Shown here piece by piece: positions 1 through 9,317 of a stretch of DNA of 64,000 nucleotides. The position numbers and the translations under genes were made by a program. The DNA comes from an uncultured Tenacibaculum sp. (GTDB lineage Bacteria > Bacteroidota > Bacteroidia > Flavobacteriales > Flavobacteriaceae). Location of the stretch: assembly GCF_947498805.1 (NCBI RefSeq), contig NZ_CANMLT010000001.1, positions 124,001-188,000 on the forward strand. The letters run 5' to 3'. Position 1 is the stretch's first letter, and every line of letters starts with the position of its first letter. The notes below the pieces were generated by a model. That model saw only the letters and a program-made list of their open reading frames with translations. It had not been told where the DNA came from and searched no databases.

Positions 1-257
1 TTATCATCATAAACAATTTTCACCTCTGATTTATGTGTGTCAACTTCGGCTTTTCCATTATCAGGACGCATCATTACGAAGTTATTAGCAACAGGAGCAT
101 TGGACCAAGAGTCTTCGGTTAAAACCCCATCTATATTGGGTGCTTGTGTAACTCTTGTTGCATTTAGTTTTTTTCTGTTTTGATTGACCTCCTGAGAAAA
201 AATACTAGCTGAAGCAAGGATAAGAGCAAGCAATAGTGTAGTAGAGAACTTAAACAT
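1..257 (-). CDS. Secreted CBM9-like / DUF5916-type protein, N-terminal part only
   Basis: The reading frame starts at the ATG at 257 and runs off the left edge, so only about 85 residues are visible. A hydrophobic signal peptide (MFKFSTTLLLALILASASIFSQ) is followed by the pattern APNIDGVLTEDSW and then KIVYDD, which is how the carbohydrate-binding family 9-like domain begins in DUF5916 proteins of Bacteroidota. Those proteins usually carry a C-terminal outer-membrane-like barrel, which lies outside the window. The start is supported by the signal peptide. The assignment to this family rests on a short stretch, and substrate is unknown. Confidence 0.7.
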   Translation of the reverse strand, partial: MFKFSTTLLLALILASASIFSQEVNQNRKKLNATRVTQAPNIDGVLTEDSWSNAPVANNFVMMRPDNGKAEVDTHKSEVKIVYDD

Positions 258-506
258 AGTTGATTAAAGTAAGTTTTTGTTTAGCTAAATTATCATCGAT
301 TTGGGTTAATAAATCATAATTTGATGTTAATTACTGTAAAGACCTGTTAATTTTTGGGCCGTTACATTTTAAATGTTAAAGAATTGTGAAAAGCAATTTT
401 AATTTAAGAATCTAGTGCACAAATTTACTGTAAATTAAAGTTCAAATTAGCGGAATATATCATTTGAATTTGTATTTTTGTTCGACTTTTAAAATTCATA
501 ACTGAA
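258..506. other. Divergent intergenic region before sucC
   Basis: This 249-base AT-rich gap separates the divergent partial gene on the left from sucC. I see no open frame of note and no clear hairpin. Its one recognisable element is the TAnnTTTG box at 473-480 listed separately. Confidence 0.6.
473..480 (+). promoter_or_regulatory. Candidate -7 box for sucC
   Basis: TATTTTTG matches the Bacteroidota -7 consensus TAnnTTTG and lies 26 bases before the sucC start codon, implying a short leader of about 20 bases. I do not see a good TTTG -33 box at the usual distance, so this is moderate support only. Confidence 0.45.
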
Positions 507-1703
507 ATGAACTTACACGAATATCAAGGTAAAGAAATATTAAACAGTTTTGGCGTTCGTATTCAACGCGGAATTGTGGCAAATACACCTGAAGAAGCTG
601 TAGACGCAGCAAAGAAATTAACTGAAGAAACAGGTACAGGTTGGCATGTAATTAAAGCACAAGTACACGCAGGTGGTCGTGGAAAAGGAGGTGGAGTTAA
701 GTTAGCTAAAAACTTAGATGAGGTAAAAAGTATTTCTAATGATATTTTAGGAATGATGTTAGTTACTCCTCAAACTTCTGCTGAAGGAAAGTTAGTAAAC
801 CAAATCTTAATTGCTGAAGACGTTTACTATCCTGGAGATAGCGAGCCTAATGAATTTTATATGTCGGTTTTATTAAACCGTGCTACTGGGAGAAACATGA
901 TTATGTATTCTACTGAAGGAGGTATGGATATCGAAGCAGTTGCTGAAGAGACTCCTCACTTAATTTTTACAGAAGAAATTGATCCTGCTACAGGATTATT
1001 ACCATTCCAAGCTCGTAAAGTTGCTTTTAACTTAGGATTAAGTGGAGCTGCTTTTAAAGAAATGGTAAAATTCGTAACTGCATTATATACTGCATATGTG
1101 AAGTCTGATTCTGCGTTATTCGAAATTAACCCAGTATTAAAAACTTCTGATGATAAAATCATGGCAGTTGATGCTAAAGTAACTTTAGATGATAATGCTT
1201 TATTCCGTCACAAAGATTATGCAGCAATGCGTGATGAGCGTGAGGAGAACCCAATTGAGGTTGAAGCAAGAGCAGCTGGATTAAACTATGTTGATTTAGA
1301 TGGTAACGTTGGATGTATGGTAAACGGAGCTGGATTAGCAATGGGTACTATGGATTTAATTAAGCAAGCTGGAGGAGATCCTGCAAACTTCTTAGATGTA
1401 GGTGGTACTGCTGATGCACAACGTGTTGAAACTGCTTTTGGAATTATCTTAAAAGACCCTAACGTAAAAGCAATCTTAGTAAACATCTTCGGAGGAATCG
1501 TTCGTTGTGATCGTGTTGCTCAAGGAGTTGTAGACGCATACAAAAACATGGGAGACAAAATCAATGTGCCTATTATTTGTCGTTTACAAGGAACAAATGC
1601 TAAAGAAGCAAAAGAATTAATTGATAACAGTGGAATGGAAATTATCTCTGCTACAGAGTTCCAAGAAGCTGCTGATAAAGTACAAGAAGTTTTAGAATCA
1701 TAA
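507..1703 (+). CDS. sucC: Succinyl-CoA synthetase (ADP-forming) beta subunit
   Basis: This TCA-cycle enzyme subunit makes ATP or GTP from succinyl-CoA, with the SucD alpha subunit carrying the phosphohistidine. The 398-residue length is normal for the family. An ATP-grasp fold occupies the N-terminal part, with the glycine-rich HAGGRGKGGGVKLAKN segment at about residues 54-69, and the CoA-ligase-like C-terminal half contains DLDGNVGCMVNGAGLAMG and the LVNIFGGIVRCD motif. sucD is not adjacent, which is usual in Flavobacteria where the two genes are often unlinked. The gene is monocistronic: it has its own -7 box and a strong terminator just downstream. The start is the first ATG and gives the canonical MNLHEYQ beginning. 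Confidence 0.97.
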   Translation: MNLHEYQGKEILNSFGVRIQRGIVANTPEEAVDAAKKLTEETGTGWHVIKAQVHAGGRGKGGGVKLAKNLDEVKSISNDILGMMLVTPQTSAEGKLVNQILIAEDVYYPGDSEPNEFYMSVLLNRATGRNMIMYSTEGGMDIEAVAEETPHLIFTEEIDPATGLLPFQARKVAFNLGLSGAAFKEMVKFVTALYTAYVKSDSALFEINPVLKTSDDKIMAVDAKVTLDDNALFRHKDYAAMRDEREENPIEVEARAAGLNYVDLDGNVGCMVNGAGLAMGTMDLIKQAGGDPANFLDVGGTADAQRVETAFGIILKDPNVKAILVNIFGGIVRCDRVAQGVVDAYKNMGDKINVPIICRLQGTNAKEAKELIDNSGMEIISATEFQEAADKVQEVLES

Positions 1704-1735
1704 AACTTTTTAATTAATTCTTAGTAATATATTTA

Positions 1736-1769
1736 AAACCTCGCTCTTAAAGCGAGGTTTTTGTTTTTT
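1736..1769 (+). terminator. Rho-independent terminator of sucC
   Basis: AAACCTCGCT (1736-1745) pairs perfectly with AGCGAGGTTT (1751-1760) around a five-base loop and is followed by a T-rich run. It lies 32 bases after the sucC stop codon. Confidence 0.88.
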
Positions 1770-1804
1770 GATTTATATATTGTTAACTTAAATAAATAGA
1801 GAAA

Positions 1805-2368
1805 ATGAAAAAGATTTTAATACTACTCTTATTACCTTTACAATTAGTGGCTCAAGAAGCTCCAAATTCAGTACAGTTTTGGAATACTCTAAAAGAACAT
1901 TGTGGAAAAGCTTATGAAGGCCAAATTATTGCAGGAGGAAAAGAAGGAGATGGTTTTGTTGGAGAAAAATTAATAATGCATATTCGTTCTTGTGAGGCAA
2001 ATATTGTTAGAGTTCCATTTTTTGTTGGAGAAAACAAATCTCGTACTTGGGTTTTTACGATGGATGAAAATAAGTTGATTAGTTTGAAACACGATCATAG
2101 ACATAAAGATGGCTCTGAAGATAAAATAACACAATACGGAGGTTCAAATCCTAATACAGGTTTATCGCATATTCAATTTTTTCCTGCAGATCAAGAGACG
2201 GCAAATTTAATACCATACGCATCCAATAATGTTTGGTGGGTAACTATTGATAAAACAAGCTTTACTTATAATTTACGAAGAATAGGAACAGATAGATTTT
2301 TCTCTGTAAAATTTGACCTAACAAAAGAAGTTAAAACTCCAAGTGCTCCTTGGGGTAGTGAAGATTAA
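1805..2368 (+). CDS. Secreted hypothetical protein, 187 aa
   Basis: I recognise no characterised family. A signal peptide (MKKILILLLLPLQLVAQ) predicts export, and the mature part is about 170 residues with two cysteines (in EHCGKAY and RSCEANI) that could form a disulfide. Tryptophans in RTWVFT and NNVWWVT, together with alternating hydrophobic stretches, suggest a beta-rich fold. Similar-looking short secreted proteins are widespread in Flavobacteriaceae, from memory. It sits alone between the sucC terminator and the convergent LytTR regulator, whose stop codon is only ten bases away. Periplasmic or outer membrane location is inferred. Confidence 0.8.
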   Translation: MKKILILLLLPLQLVAQEAPNSVQFWNTLKEHCGKAYEGQIIAGGKEGDGFVGEKLIMHIRSCEANIVRVPFFVGENKSRTWVFTMDENKLISLKHDHRHKDGSEDKITQYGGSNPNTGLSHIQFFPADQETANLIPYASNNVWWVTIDKTSFTYNLRRIGTDRFFSVKFDLTKEVKTPSAPWGSED

Positions 2369-2378
2369 AAATGTAATT

Positions 2379-3077
2379 TTATAAGTAGTTGGATATGAAA
2401 TTGTCCTTATAAGCTCTACCAATTGGTATTTGTTTACCATTTGTTAAATACACTAAGTTCCCTGCAACTTTCTCAATAAACTCAATGTTGATAATAAATG
2501 ATTTATGTATTTGAACAAAATTGGGAGGTAAATTAAGCAACCAGTTTTTCAATGATAAAGAGGTAAGTGTTTTTTTATCTTGTGAGTATGCTTCAGTATA
2601 GTCAGAAGAAGCTTCAATGTATGAAAGTTCTTTATAATGAAGTTTAATCAATTCATGACCTGACTTAATAAAAATGTAGGTTTTGTCTGTTTTTTTAGAG
2701 TCTAAACCAACTTCATTTTTTTGAATAATGCTATTATTTACCTTATTTACGGATTTTAGAAAACGTTCAAAAGAAAAGGGTTTTAATAAATAGTCTACAA
2801 TATCTAATTCATATCCTTTTATGGCATAATCACTAAATGCAGTTGTTAGAATGATATGAGGCTTTTCATCTAAAATTGCAATAAAATCAATACCAGATAC
2901 TTTGGGTAAATGAATATCTAAAAATAGCAAATCAATTGGGGTTGTCTTTAAAAATTGAAGCGCTTGAAGTACATCTGAAAACGTACCCTTTAATTCTAAA
3001 AAATTGACATCGCTAATGTACTTCTGTAAAATACGCTGAGCAGGAGCCTGATCTTCAATTATTATACAAGAAATCAT
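2379..3077 (-). CDS. LytTR-family response regulator
   Basis: The protein is 232 residues. Residues 1-120 form a receiver domain with the acidic pair E8/D9, the phosphoacceptor D54 in LLFLDIHLP, and a conserved lysine in LLKPFSFERF. The C-terminal half (about 130-232) is a LytTR DNA-binding domain, shown by the segment YIFIKSGHELIKLHYKEL, YIEASSDYTE and VQIHKSFIINIEFI. Its start codon overlaps the end of the upstream kinase gene by four bases (ATGA type), so the two are translationally coupled. Targets may include the divergent receptor gene, since a LytTR-like half-site lies in the gap. Confidence 0.94.
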   Translation of the reverse strand: MISCIIIEDQAPAQRILQKYISDVNFLELKGTFSDVLQALQFLKTTPIDLLFLDIHLPKVSGIDFIAILDEKPHIILTTAFSDYAIKGYELDIVDYLLKPFSFERFLKSVNKVNNSIIQKNEVGLDSKKTDKTYIFIKSGHELIKLHYKELSYIEASSDYTEAYSQDKKTLTSLSLKNWLLNLPPNFVQIHKSFIINIEFIEKVAGNLVYLTNGKQIPIGRAYKDNFISNYL

Positions 3078-4078
3078 TCGTTAGATAAGTTAAGAGTTAG
3101 ATTTACAATATAATAATTATTATCTGTTGATATGTTAAGCTTGTGTGCTTTAGGATACAATAATTGTAAACGCTTTTTGACATTTTCTAAACCAATACCT
3201 CTCGATAAGTTTCGCGTGTTGGTATTTTCTAAGAAGGTGTTTTTGCAAACAAAAATTAACTGATTGTTTCTAATACTTAAATCAATGTCAATGTCAATTA
3301 ATTCCGATTGACTAGCAGTACTATGTTTAAAGGCATTTTCTATAAATACCATTAAAATTAATGGGGCAATTTTGTAACTCCCTCTACAGTTTTTTGTATT
3401 AAAGCTAACTTTTCCTCGTCCTTCTACTTGAAGTTCATTTAAAGCTGTAAAGTTCTTTAAGTGTTCAATCTCTTTTTCTAAAGGAACAAAATCTTCTTTA
3501 CAGTCGTATAACATATATCGTAGTACAGAAGATAATTCTAAAATAATAGAGGGTGTTTGAGGAGAGTTGTCTAAAGCATAGGAATATAGGTTATTTAGAT
3601 TATTGAATAAAAAATGAGGGTTTATTTGAGACTTTAAGAAACGTAACTCGCTTTCATTTACTGCCGTTTGCATGGTTTCTAATTCTTGCTGTTTTTTTAC
3701 CATGTCCCAAGCAATTTTAAAAGCAACCATCATAAAGACAATAGGAAATATACTTAATAAGGTATAATAAATATTGGAAACATGTTCCGCTCTCTCACCA
3801 CCAACAAGTAAAGGCTCAAGTACGTATTCTTCAGCATAGTATAGTCCTAAGAGAATAATTAATATAAGAACCCAGAATGTAATGAGTTTCTTTTGATAAA
3901 AATACCTAGGTATTAAAACATAACTAATAAATAAAGAGACAGAAAGGTAAAAACTAAAGAAAAAAACAGAATATAAATGAAAGCTTTTATTGTGTTTGTC
4001 AAAAGAGTAAATCAAAAACAAAACAACAGCAAATAAGGCTTGATATATAAATTCTTTAGCTTTAAAATTGACTTTCAT
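3074..4078 (-). CDS. LytS/YehU-type membrane histidine kinase
   Basis: This 334-residue sensor kinase has four predicted N-terminal membrane segments within residues 10-120 and no large periplasmic domain, a layout typical of 7TM/4TM LytS-like kinases. The His_kinase (PF06580) motif FLKSQINPHFLFNNLNNLY places the phosphoryl-accepting histidine at about residue 155. The ATP-binding part shows the N-box in FIENAFKHS and the G-rich GIGLENVKKRLQLLY. It is the partner of the downstream LytTR regulator with a four-base overlap. The signal sensed cannot be read from the sequence; membrane or envelope state is a guess. Confidence 0.93.
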   Translation of the reverse strand: MKVNFKAKEFIYQALFAVVLFLIYSFDKHNKSFHLYSVFFFSFYLSVSLFISYVLIPRYFYQKKLITFWVLILIILLGLYYAEEYVLEPLLVGGERAEHVSNIYYTLLSIFPIVFMMVAFKIAWDMVKKQQELETMQTAVNESELRFLKSQINPHFLFNNLNNLYSYALDNSPQTPSIILELSSVLRYMLYDCKEDFVPLEKEIEHLKNFTALNELQVEGRGKVSFNTKNCRGSYKIAPLILMVFIENAFKHSTASQSELIDIDIDLSIRNNQLIFVCKNTFLENTNTRNLSRGIGLENVKKRLQLLYPKAHKLNISTDNNYYIVNLTLNLSNE

Positions 4079-4173
4079 GTTTTTATGTTTTGTGAATGAA
4101 ATAAACTGGCATCAAAAATATACTGTAAATGTTAAAAATCTTAATAGAATTCTGTATTCGACACTTTTTAGAA

Positions 4174-4198
4174 GGTAAACGACATTTCTACGTTTACC
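4174..4198. promoter_or_regulatory. Inverted repeat, possible LytTR operator
   Basis: GGTAAACG (4174-4181) and CGTTTACC (4191-4198) are perfect 8-base inverted arms around a nine-base spacer. The right arm lies in TACGTTTAC, which fits the published LytTR half-site pattern [TA][AC][CA]GTTN[AG][TC]. Classical LytTR sites are direct repeats, so the inverted arrangement is a caveat. It lies in the divergent gap between the LytTR operon and the receptor gene. Confidence 0.5.
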
Positions 4199-4277
4199 CT
4201 AAAAATATGGTAGTTTAAAGAAAATATTATTACAAGCTTGTTATAAAATTGATTTTTGCTGTATTAAAAATATACAA

Positions 4278-6650
4278 ATGAAATTAAACCTACTTGTTGT
4301 ATTCCTATTTATAGGACAATTATGTATAGCGCAAAATACATTAACAGTTAGAGGGAAAATTGTTGATGGAAAATCTAAGCAACCTCTAGAGTTTGTATCG
4401 GTAATCATAAATAGTAATAAAACAAATCAACCAATAACTGGAGTAACTACTGGAATTGATGGAACTTTTGAGTTAAAGACTAAAGAAGAAGATATAAATG
4501 TAGAAATAAGCTTTATCGGTTTTAAAACTATCAAGATAGATACTATTAAAAAAGAGAATGGTGTTGCTAATTTAAATACCATTGAATTAGAAGAAGATGC
4601 ACAGCAACTAGATGAAGTTGTCGTAAGAGCAGAAAAATCCTCTACTGAATTCAAATTAGACAAAAGAGTTTTTAATGTAGGAAAAGACTTAAGTTCTACT
4701 GGAGCGAGTGCTATGGAAGTTTTAAATAATGTGCCTTCTGTTAATGTAAGTATTGAAGGAGCAATTACTTTAAGAGGTGGGCAAGGAGCACAAATATTAA
4801 TTAATGGAAAACCTTCGGTTATTGCCAGTCAAGAAGGGAATGCATTGGGAACAATTGTAGCTGATCAAATAGAAAAAATAGAAGTAATCACAAACCCTTC
4901 TGCGAAGTATGAAGCTGAGGGAACCGCAGGGATTATTAATATTGTTTTAAAGAAAAATGATAAAAAAGGATGGAATGGTTCTATCAGTTTGAATACGGGT
5001 ATTCCTAATAATCATAGTGTTGGAGTAAGCCTTAATAAACGAACAGAGAAGTTTAATATTTTTAGTCAGATTGGAGTAGGGAAGCGTACTTTTCCGAATG
5101 AATCAAAGAGTTATAATTTAAATAGAACGAATAATAACGAGATTTTATCTAAAGGAGAGGGAGACAAAAACGAACAGTTTTACAACATTACCTTAGGAAC
5201 AGATTACTATATAAATCAGTACAATGTAATAACACTTTCTGGAAACTTTGCTTATGAAATAGAAGATGAAGATTCTAAAACTCAATTTGATCAAATTGAT
5301 GGTAGTAATGGAACCTTGAATAGTTCATATAATCGATTTGAACTTACTGAAGCTACCAATCCAAAATTTCAGTATGAGTTACAGTATAAAAAAGACTTTA
5401 AAGATAACAAGGAGCAGAGTTTGTTGTTTAGCGCTTTAGGAAGTTTTTTTGGTAAAGATCAATCATCAACATTTAATAACGAAGCAATTGTTGGTATTGC
5501 AGATCCAAATCAACAAACACGAACTGATTTTAAAGAAGCTCAATATACTTTTAAATTAGATTATACGCACCCTTTAACAGATGCATATACCATTGAGACT
5601 GGAGCACAATATGTATTGAATGATGTAACTAATGATTATGCTGTAGATAATTTTCAAGGAGGTACTTGGGTGAATGATGCTAGTTTGACAAATATTTTTG
5701 ATTATAAACAAAACGTATTTGGAGTATATGCAACGGCAGCCTATGAAGGAGAAGAATGGGGAGTTAAACTTGGAGGTCGTTTAGAAAACACAGATTTAAA
5801 TACTGTTTTACAAAACACCAGTCAGAAGAATACTCAAAACTATACAAACTTTTTCCCAAGTGTACATACTTCATATAAAGTAAGTAATAATTTTTCTATT
5901 CAAGCAGGATATTCTAAGCGTATTTATAGACCAAGATTATGGGATTTAAATCCATTTTTCAACATTAGAAACCAGTTCAATATATTTACTGGAAATCCGA
6001 ATTTACAGCCTGAATTTACAGATTCATATGAGTTAACTTCTATTCATAAATTAGGAAAACTTAACCTAAACTTAGGAGTCTACTATCGTAATACTACTGA
6101 TGTAATTGAAGATGTATCTAGTTTTGATACCAATACAGGAGTTACTACCAGAATGCCTCAAAATTTTGGAACGAGTAAAATAACTGGATTCGAAGCAAAC
6201 TATAAAGTGAATTTGACAAAGTGGGCTTCTTGGAATGGAGATTTCAACTACAATTTATTCAATAGAAAAGGGCAGTTTGATGCCAATAATAATTTTGATT
6301 TTGAAGGAAGTCGTTGGGATACAAAGTCAACTATCAAATTTAAATTACCTGAGAGTTTTGATTTAGAAGTGTCTGGTAATTATCGATCGAAATACAAAAC
6401 AGCACAGGGGACCGTTTCAAAAAATGCCTTTGCCAATTTAGGATTGAGAAAGAAAATTGTTAAAGGAAAGGTAATTCTAAACTTAGGTGTTCGTGATTTA
6501 TTTGCTTCAAGAATTTTTGAATCTACTCAAGAAGGGACTAATTTCTTTAGTAGTAGCAGTCGTCAAAGAGGTCGTTTTGTAACATTCGGAATTAGTTATG
6601 GCTTTGGAAAAGGAGAAGCTATGGAGTATTCAGCAAGAAAAAGATTTTAA
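4278..6650 (+). CDS. TonB-dependent receptor-type outer membrane barrel protein
   Basis: The 790-residue protein has a signal peptide ending at about residue 19 (CIAQ), then a carboxypeptidase regulatory-like beta-sandwich (about 22-105, VRGKIVDGKSKQPLEFVSV), a plug domain (about 120-225, NVPSVNVSIEGAITLRGG and KIEVITNPSAKYEAEGTAG), and a long barrel of the outer membrane protein beta-barrel family 3 type (PF14905) ending in aromatic-rich strands. PF14905 proteins differ from classical SusC-like receptors, and no SusD partner is adjacent. The yceI gene follows 38 bases downstream. Divergent from a LytTR two-component system, which probably controls it. Ligand unknown. Confidence 0.92.
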   Translation: MKLNLLVVFLFIGQLCIAQNTLTVRGKIVDGKSKQPLEFVSVIINSNKTNQPITGVTTGIDGTFELKTKEEDINVEISFIGFKTIKIDTIKKENGVANLNTIELEEDAQQLDEVVVRAEKSSTEFKLDKRVFNVGKDLSSTGASAMEVLNNVPSVNVSIEGAITLRGGQGAQILINGKPSVIASQEGNALGTIVADQIEKIEVITNPSAKYEAEGTAGIINIVLKKNDKKGWNGSISLNTGIPNNHSVGVSLNKRTEKFNIFSQIGVGKRTFPNESKSYNLNRTNNNEILSKGEGDKNEQFYNITLGTDYYINQYNVITLSGNFAYEIEDEDSKTQFDQIDGSNGTLNSSYNRFELTEATNPKFQYELQYKKDFKDNKEQSLLFSALGSFFGKDQSSTFNNEAIVGIADPNQQTRTDFKEAQYTFKLDYTHPLTDAYTIETGAQYVLNDVTNDYAVDNFQGGTWVNDASLTNIFDYKQNVFGVYATAAYEGEEWGVKLGGRLENTDLNTVLQNTSQKNTQNYTNFFPSVHTSYKVSNNFSIQAGYSKRIYRPRLWDLNPFFNIRNQFNIFTGNPNLQPEFTDSYELTSIHKLGKLNLNLGVYYRNTTDVIEDVSSFDTNTGVTTRMPQNFGTSKITGFEANYKVNLTKWASWNGDFNYNLFNRKGQFDANNNFDFEGSRWDTKSTIKFKLPESFDLEVSGNYRSKYKTAQGTVSKNAFANLGLRKKIVKGKVILNLGVRDLFASRIFESTQEGTNFFSSSSRQRGRFVTFGISYGFGKGEAMEYSARKRF

Positions 6651-6688
6651 AACATAAACAATAATAAACCCATATAAATTTAAATAAA

Positions 6689-7249
6689 ATGAGAAAAGTA
6701 ATATTAGCGTTAGTTGTATTGGTAACATTAGGAGTAAATGCACAAGAAAAATGGACAGTAGATGCTTCACATTCATCAATTAATTTTGCAGTATCTCACT
6801 TAGTAATTTCAGAAACCACAGGATCTTTTGATGGTTTTGACATTTCTGCAACTTCTAAAGAAAACTTTGAAAGTCCGGTTTTTTCTGTTACCATAAAAAC
6901 AGCAAGTATCAATACTAAAAATGAAGGAAGAGACAAGCATTTAAGAGCAGATGATTTTTTTGATGCAGCAACATATCCTAGTATTCAATTCGTTCAAAAA
7001 GACTTTAAAAAGTTAGATGGAAAAAAGATGGAAATTTCTGGAGATTTAACTATTAAAGGAATTACTAAACCAGTAGTTTTAAAAGGAAAAATTAATGGGG
7101 TAGTTGCTACTAAATACGGAATGAAAGCAGGAGTGAAGTTAGAAACTACTATTAAACGTACAGACTTTAACGTAGGTGGTGAAGGAGGTTCTATTGGTGA
7201 AGAAGTGGAACTTGTAATCAACTTAGAATTAAATAAAAAGAAAGCTTAA
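6689..7249 (+). CDS. YceI-family lipocalin-like periplasmic protein
   Basis: The 186-residue protein has a cleavable signal peptide (to about residue 18, GVNAQ) and a single YceI domain: WTVDASHSSINFAVSHLVISE at the start of the domain, then the RDKHLRADDFFDAATYPSIQF block and the KGITKPVVLKGK block. YceI proteins form a lipocalin-like barrel that binds isoprenoid-type lipids; the physiological role is mostly unknown. It lies 38 bases after the receptor gene and ahead of a terminator, so both are probably co-transcribed. Confidence 0.93.
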   Translation: MRKVILALVVLVTLGVNAQEKWTVDASHSSINFAVSHLVISETTGSFDGFDISATSKENFESPVFSVTIKTASINTKNEGRDKHLRADDFFDAATYPSIQFVQKDFKKLDGKKMEISGDLTIKGITKPVVLKGKINGVVATKYGMKAGVKLETTIKRTDFNVGGEGGSIGEEVELVINLELNKKKA

Positions 7250-7278
7250 TAGCCCCCTATTTAGTTTTTATAAATTGG

Positions 7279-7306
7279 AAACCTCACTTAACGGTGAGGT
7301 TTTTTT
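7279..7306 (+). terminator. Terminator after the receptor-yceI unit
   Basis: AAACCTCAC (7279-7287) pairs with GTGAGGTTT (7294-7302) around a six-base loop, followed by a T run. It lies between convergent yceI and uvrB; the T run favours the plus strand, while the A residues upstream may also let it serve uvrB. Confidence 0.85.
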
Positions 7307-7323
7307 AATTATAAAAAAACCAA

Positions 7324-9312
7324 CTATAATTTTTCTTTTAAAACTTCGATTTCATCTCGTAATTGAGCAGCAACCATAAAATCTAATGCTTTAGCTGCTT
7401 CTTCCATTTGCTTACGTTTGTTTCGAATGCGCTTTTCAATTTCTGCTTTTGGTAAATATTCTAAGTCCTGTTCTGCTGCCTTTTGAATTGCTGCATCATA
7501 TTGATGTGTTGTGATGGCAGATCTAGATAAGGTATCATCTATTTTTTTATTGATTTGTTTAGGTGTAATACCATTAGCAGTATTGTAATTGACTTGCTTT
7601 TCTCTTCGACGAATGGTTTCATCAATGGTCATTTGCATACTATTTGTAATCTTATCGGCATACATAATAGCTTTACCGTTTACATTACGAGCTGCTCTAC
7701 CAACGGTTTGTGTTAACGAACGATGTGAACGAAGGAATCCTTCTTTATCGGCATCTAAAATGGCTACTAAAGATACCTCAGGAAGATCTAACCCTTCTCT
7801 TAAAAGGTTTACTCCAATAAGTACATCAAAAAGTCCTTTACGTAAATCTTGCATGATTTCCACACGTTCTAAAGTGTCAACATCGGAGTGTATATAACGA
7901 CAACGAACTTGAATTCGAGTTAAGTATTTAGCAAGTTCTTCAGCCATTCGTTTGGTTAGAGTTGTTACTAAGGTACGTTCGTCTTTTTCAACACGAATTT
8001 GAATTTCTTCAATTAAATCATCTATTTGATTTAAACTTGGACGTACTTCAATTTCTGGATCTAATAGTCCTGTTGGTCGAATTACCTGTTCTACAAATAG
8101 CCCCTCTGTTTTTTGTAATTCATAGTCCGCAGGAGTAGCAGAGACATAAATCACCTGATTTTGCAACATCTCAAACTCTTCAAATTTTAAAGGTCTATTA
8201 TCCATTGCTGCAGGTAATCTAAAACCGTATTCTACCAAGTTCTCTTTTCTACTTCTATCACCACCATACATAGCATGAACTTGCGGTACGGTTACGTGAC
8301 TTTCATCAATAACCATTAAGTAATCATCAGGAAAATAATCTAACAAGCAGAAAGGTCTGGTCCCAGCTTCGCGTCCATCTAAATAGCGAGAATAATTTTC
8401 AATACCAGAACAATAGCCCAATTCTCGTATCATTTCCAAATCAAACTCGGTACGCTCTTTTAATCTTTTTGCTTCTAAATGTTTACCAATTTCTTTAAAA
8501 TAATCATACTGTTTCATCAAGTCTTCTTGAATTTGATGTATGGCATTTTGTAAGACATCAGGAGAGGTAACAAATAAATTCGCCGGATATATAGTCAGTT
8601 GATTTAACTTATCAGTTACTTTATTAGTTTCAATATCAAAAGTTTCAATTTCTTCTATTTCATCACCAAAAAAATGTACGCGATAACCACTATCTCCATA
8701 AGAAGGATAAATCGTAACAACATCTCCTTTTACTTTAAAAGTACCACTTTTTATCTCCGTTTCGGTACGGGCATATAAACTAGTAACTAATTGATGTAGA
8801 AATTTAGTTCTAGAGATTTGTTGGTCTACTTCAATAGGAATTACATTCTTTTTGAATTCTGTTGGGTTTCCGATACCATATAAACAAGAAACAGATGCAA
8901 CGACTAATACATCTCTACGTCCAGAAAGTAGAGAAGAGGAGGTGCTAATCCTTAGACGTTCAATTTCGTCATTGATAGAAAGGTCTTTTTCAATATAAGT
9001 TCCTGTTACAGGAATATATGCTTCAGGTTGGTAATAATCATAGTAAGAAACAAAATACTCTACGGCATTGTTAGGGAAAAATTGTTTAAACTCAGAATAT
9101 AATTGAGCGGCCAAGGTTTTATTATGTGCTAAAACTAGGGTAGGTCTGTTCACTTTTGCGACAACATTTGCTACCGAAAATGTTTTACCCGAACCTGTAA
9201 CTCCTAAAAGCGTTTGAAACTTTTCTCCTTCTGTAATTCCGTTTGCTAACTGATTGATAGCTTGAGGTTGATCACCCGTAGGTTGAAACTCTGAAACAAT
9301 TTGAAAATCCAT
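7324..9312 (-). CDS. uvrB: UvrABC excision nuclease subunit B
   Basis: UvrB is the damage-verifying helicase-like subunit of nucleotide excision repair. The 662 residues match the family. Walker A GVTGSGKT lies at about residues 37-44, the beta-hairpin region with YYDYYQPEAYIP follows, the DEAD-like VIDESHVTVPQ motif is near the middle, helicase motifs include GVNLLREGLDLPEVSLV and QTVGRAARN, and the C-terminal UVR domain (about 625-660) binds UvrC. The ATG start gives the normal MDFQIVSEFQPTGDQPQAI beginning. A -7 box ends only five bases before this ATG, so the mRNA may be leaderless. Confidence 0.97.
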   Translation of the reverse strand: MDFQIVSEFQPTGDQPQAINQLANGITEGEKFQTLLGVTGSGKTFSVANVVAKVNRPTLVLAHNKTLAAQLYSEFKQFFPNNAVEYFVSYYDYYQPEAYIPVTGTYIEKDLSINDEIERLRISTSSSLLSGRRDVLVVASVSCLYGIGNPTEFKKNVIPIEVDQQISRTKFLHQLVTSLYARTETEIKSGTFKVKGDVVTIYPSYGDSGYRVHFFGDEIEEIETFDIETNKVTDKLNQLTIYPANLFVTSPDVLQNAIHQIQEDLMKQYDYFKEIGKHLEAKRLKERTEFDLEMIRELGYCSGIENYSRYLDGREAGTRPFCLLDYFPDDYLMVIDESHVTVPQVHAMYGGDRSRKENLVEYGFRLPAAMDNRPLKFEEFEMLQNQVIYVSATPADYELQKTEGLFVEQVIRPTGLLDPEIEVRPSLNQIDDLIEEIQIRVEKDERTLVTTLTKRMAEELAKYLTRIQVRCRYIHSDVDTLERVEIMQDLRKGLFDVLIGVNLLREGLDLPEVSLVAILDADKEGFLRSHRSLTQTVGRAARNVNGKAIMYADKITNSMQMTIDETIRRREKQVNYNTANGITPKQINKKIDDTLSRSAITTHQYDAAIQKAAEQDLEYLPKAEIEKRIRNKRKQMEEAAKALDFMVAAQLRDEIEVLKEKL

Positions 9313-9317
9313 AACTA

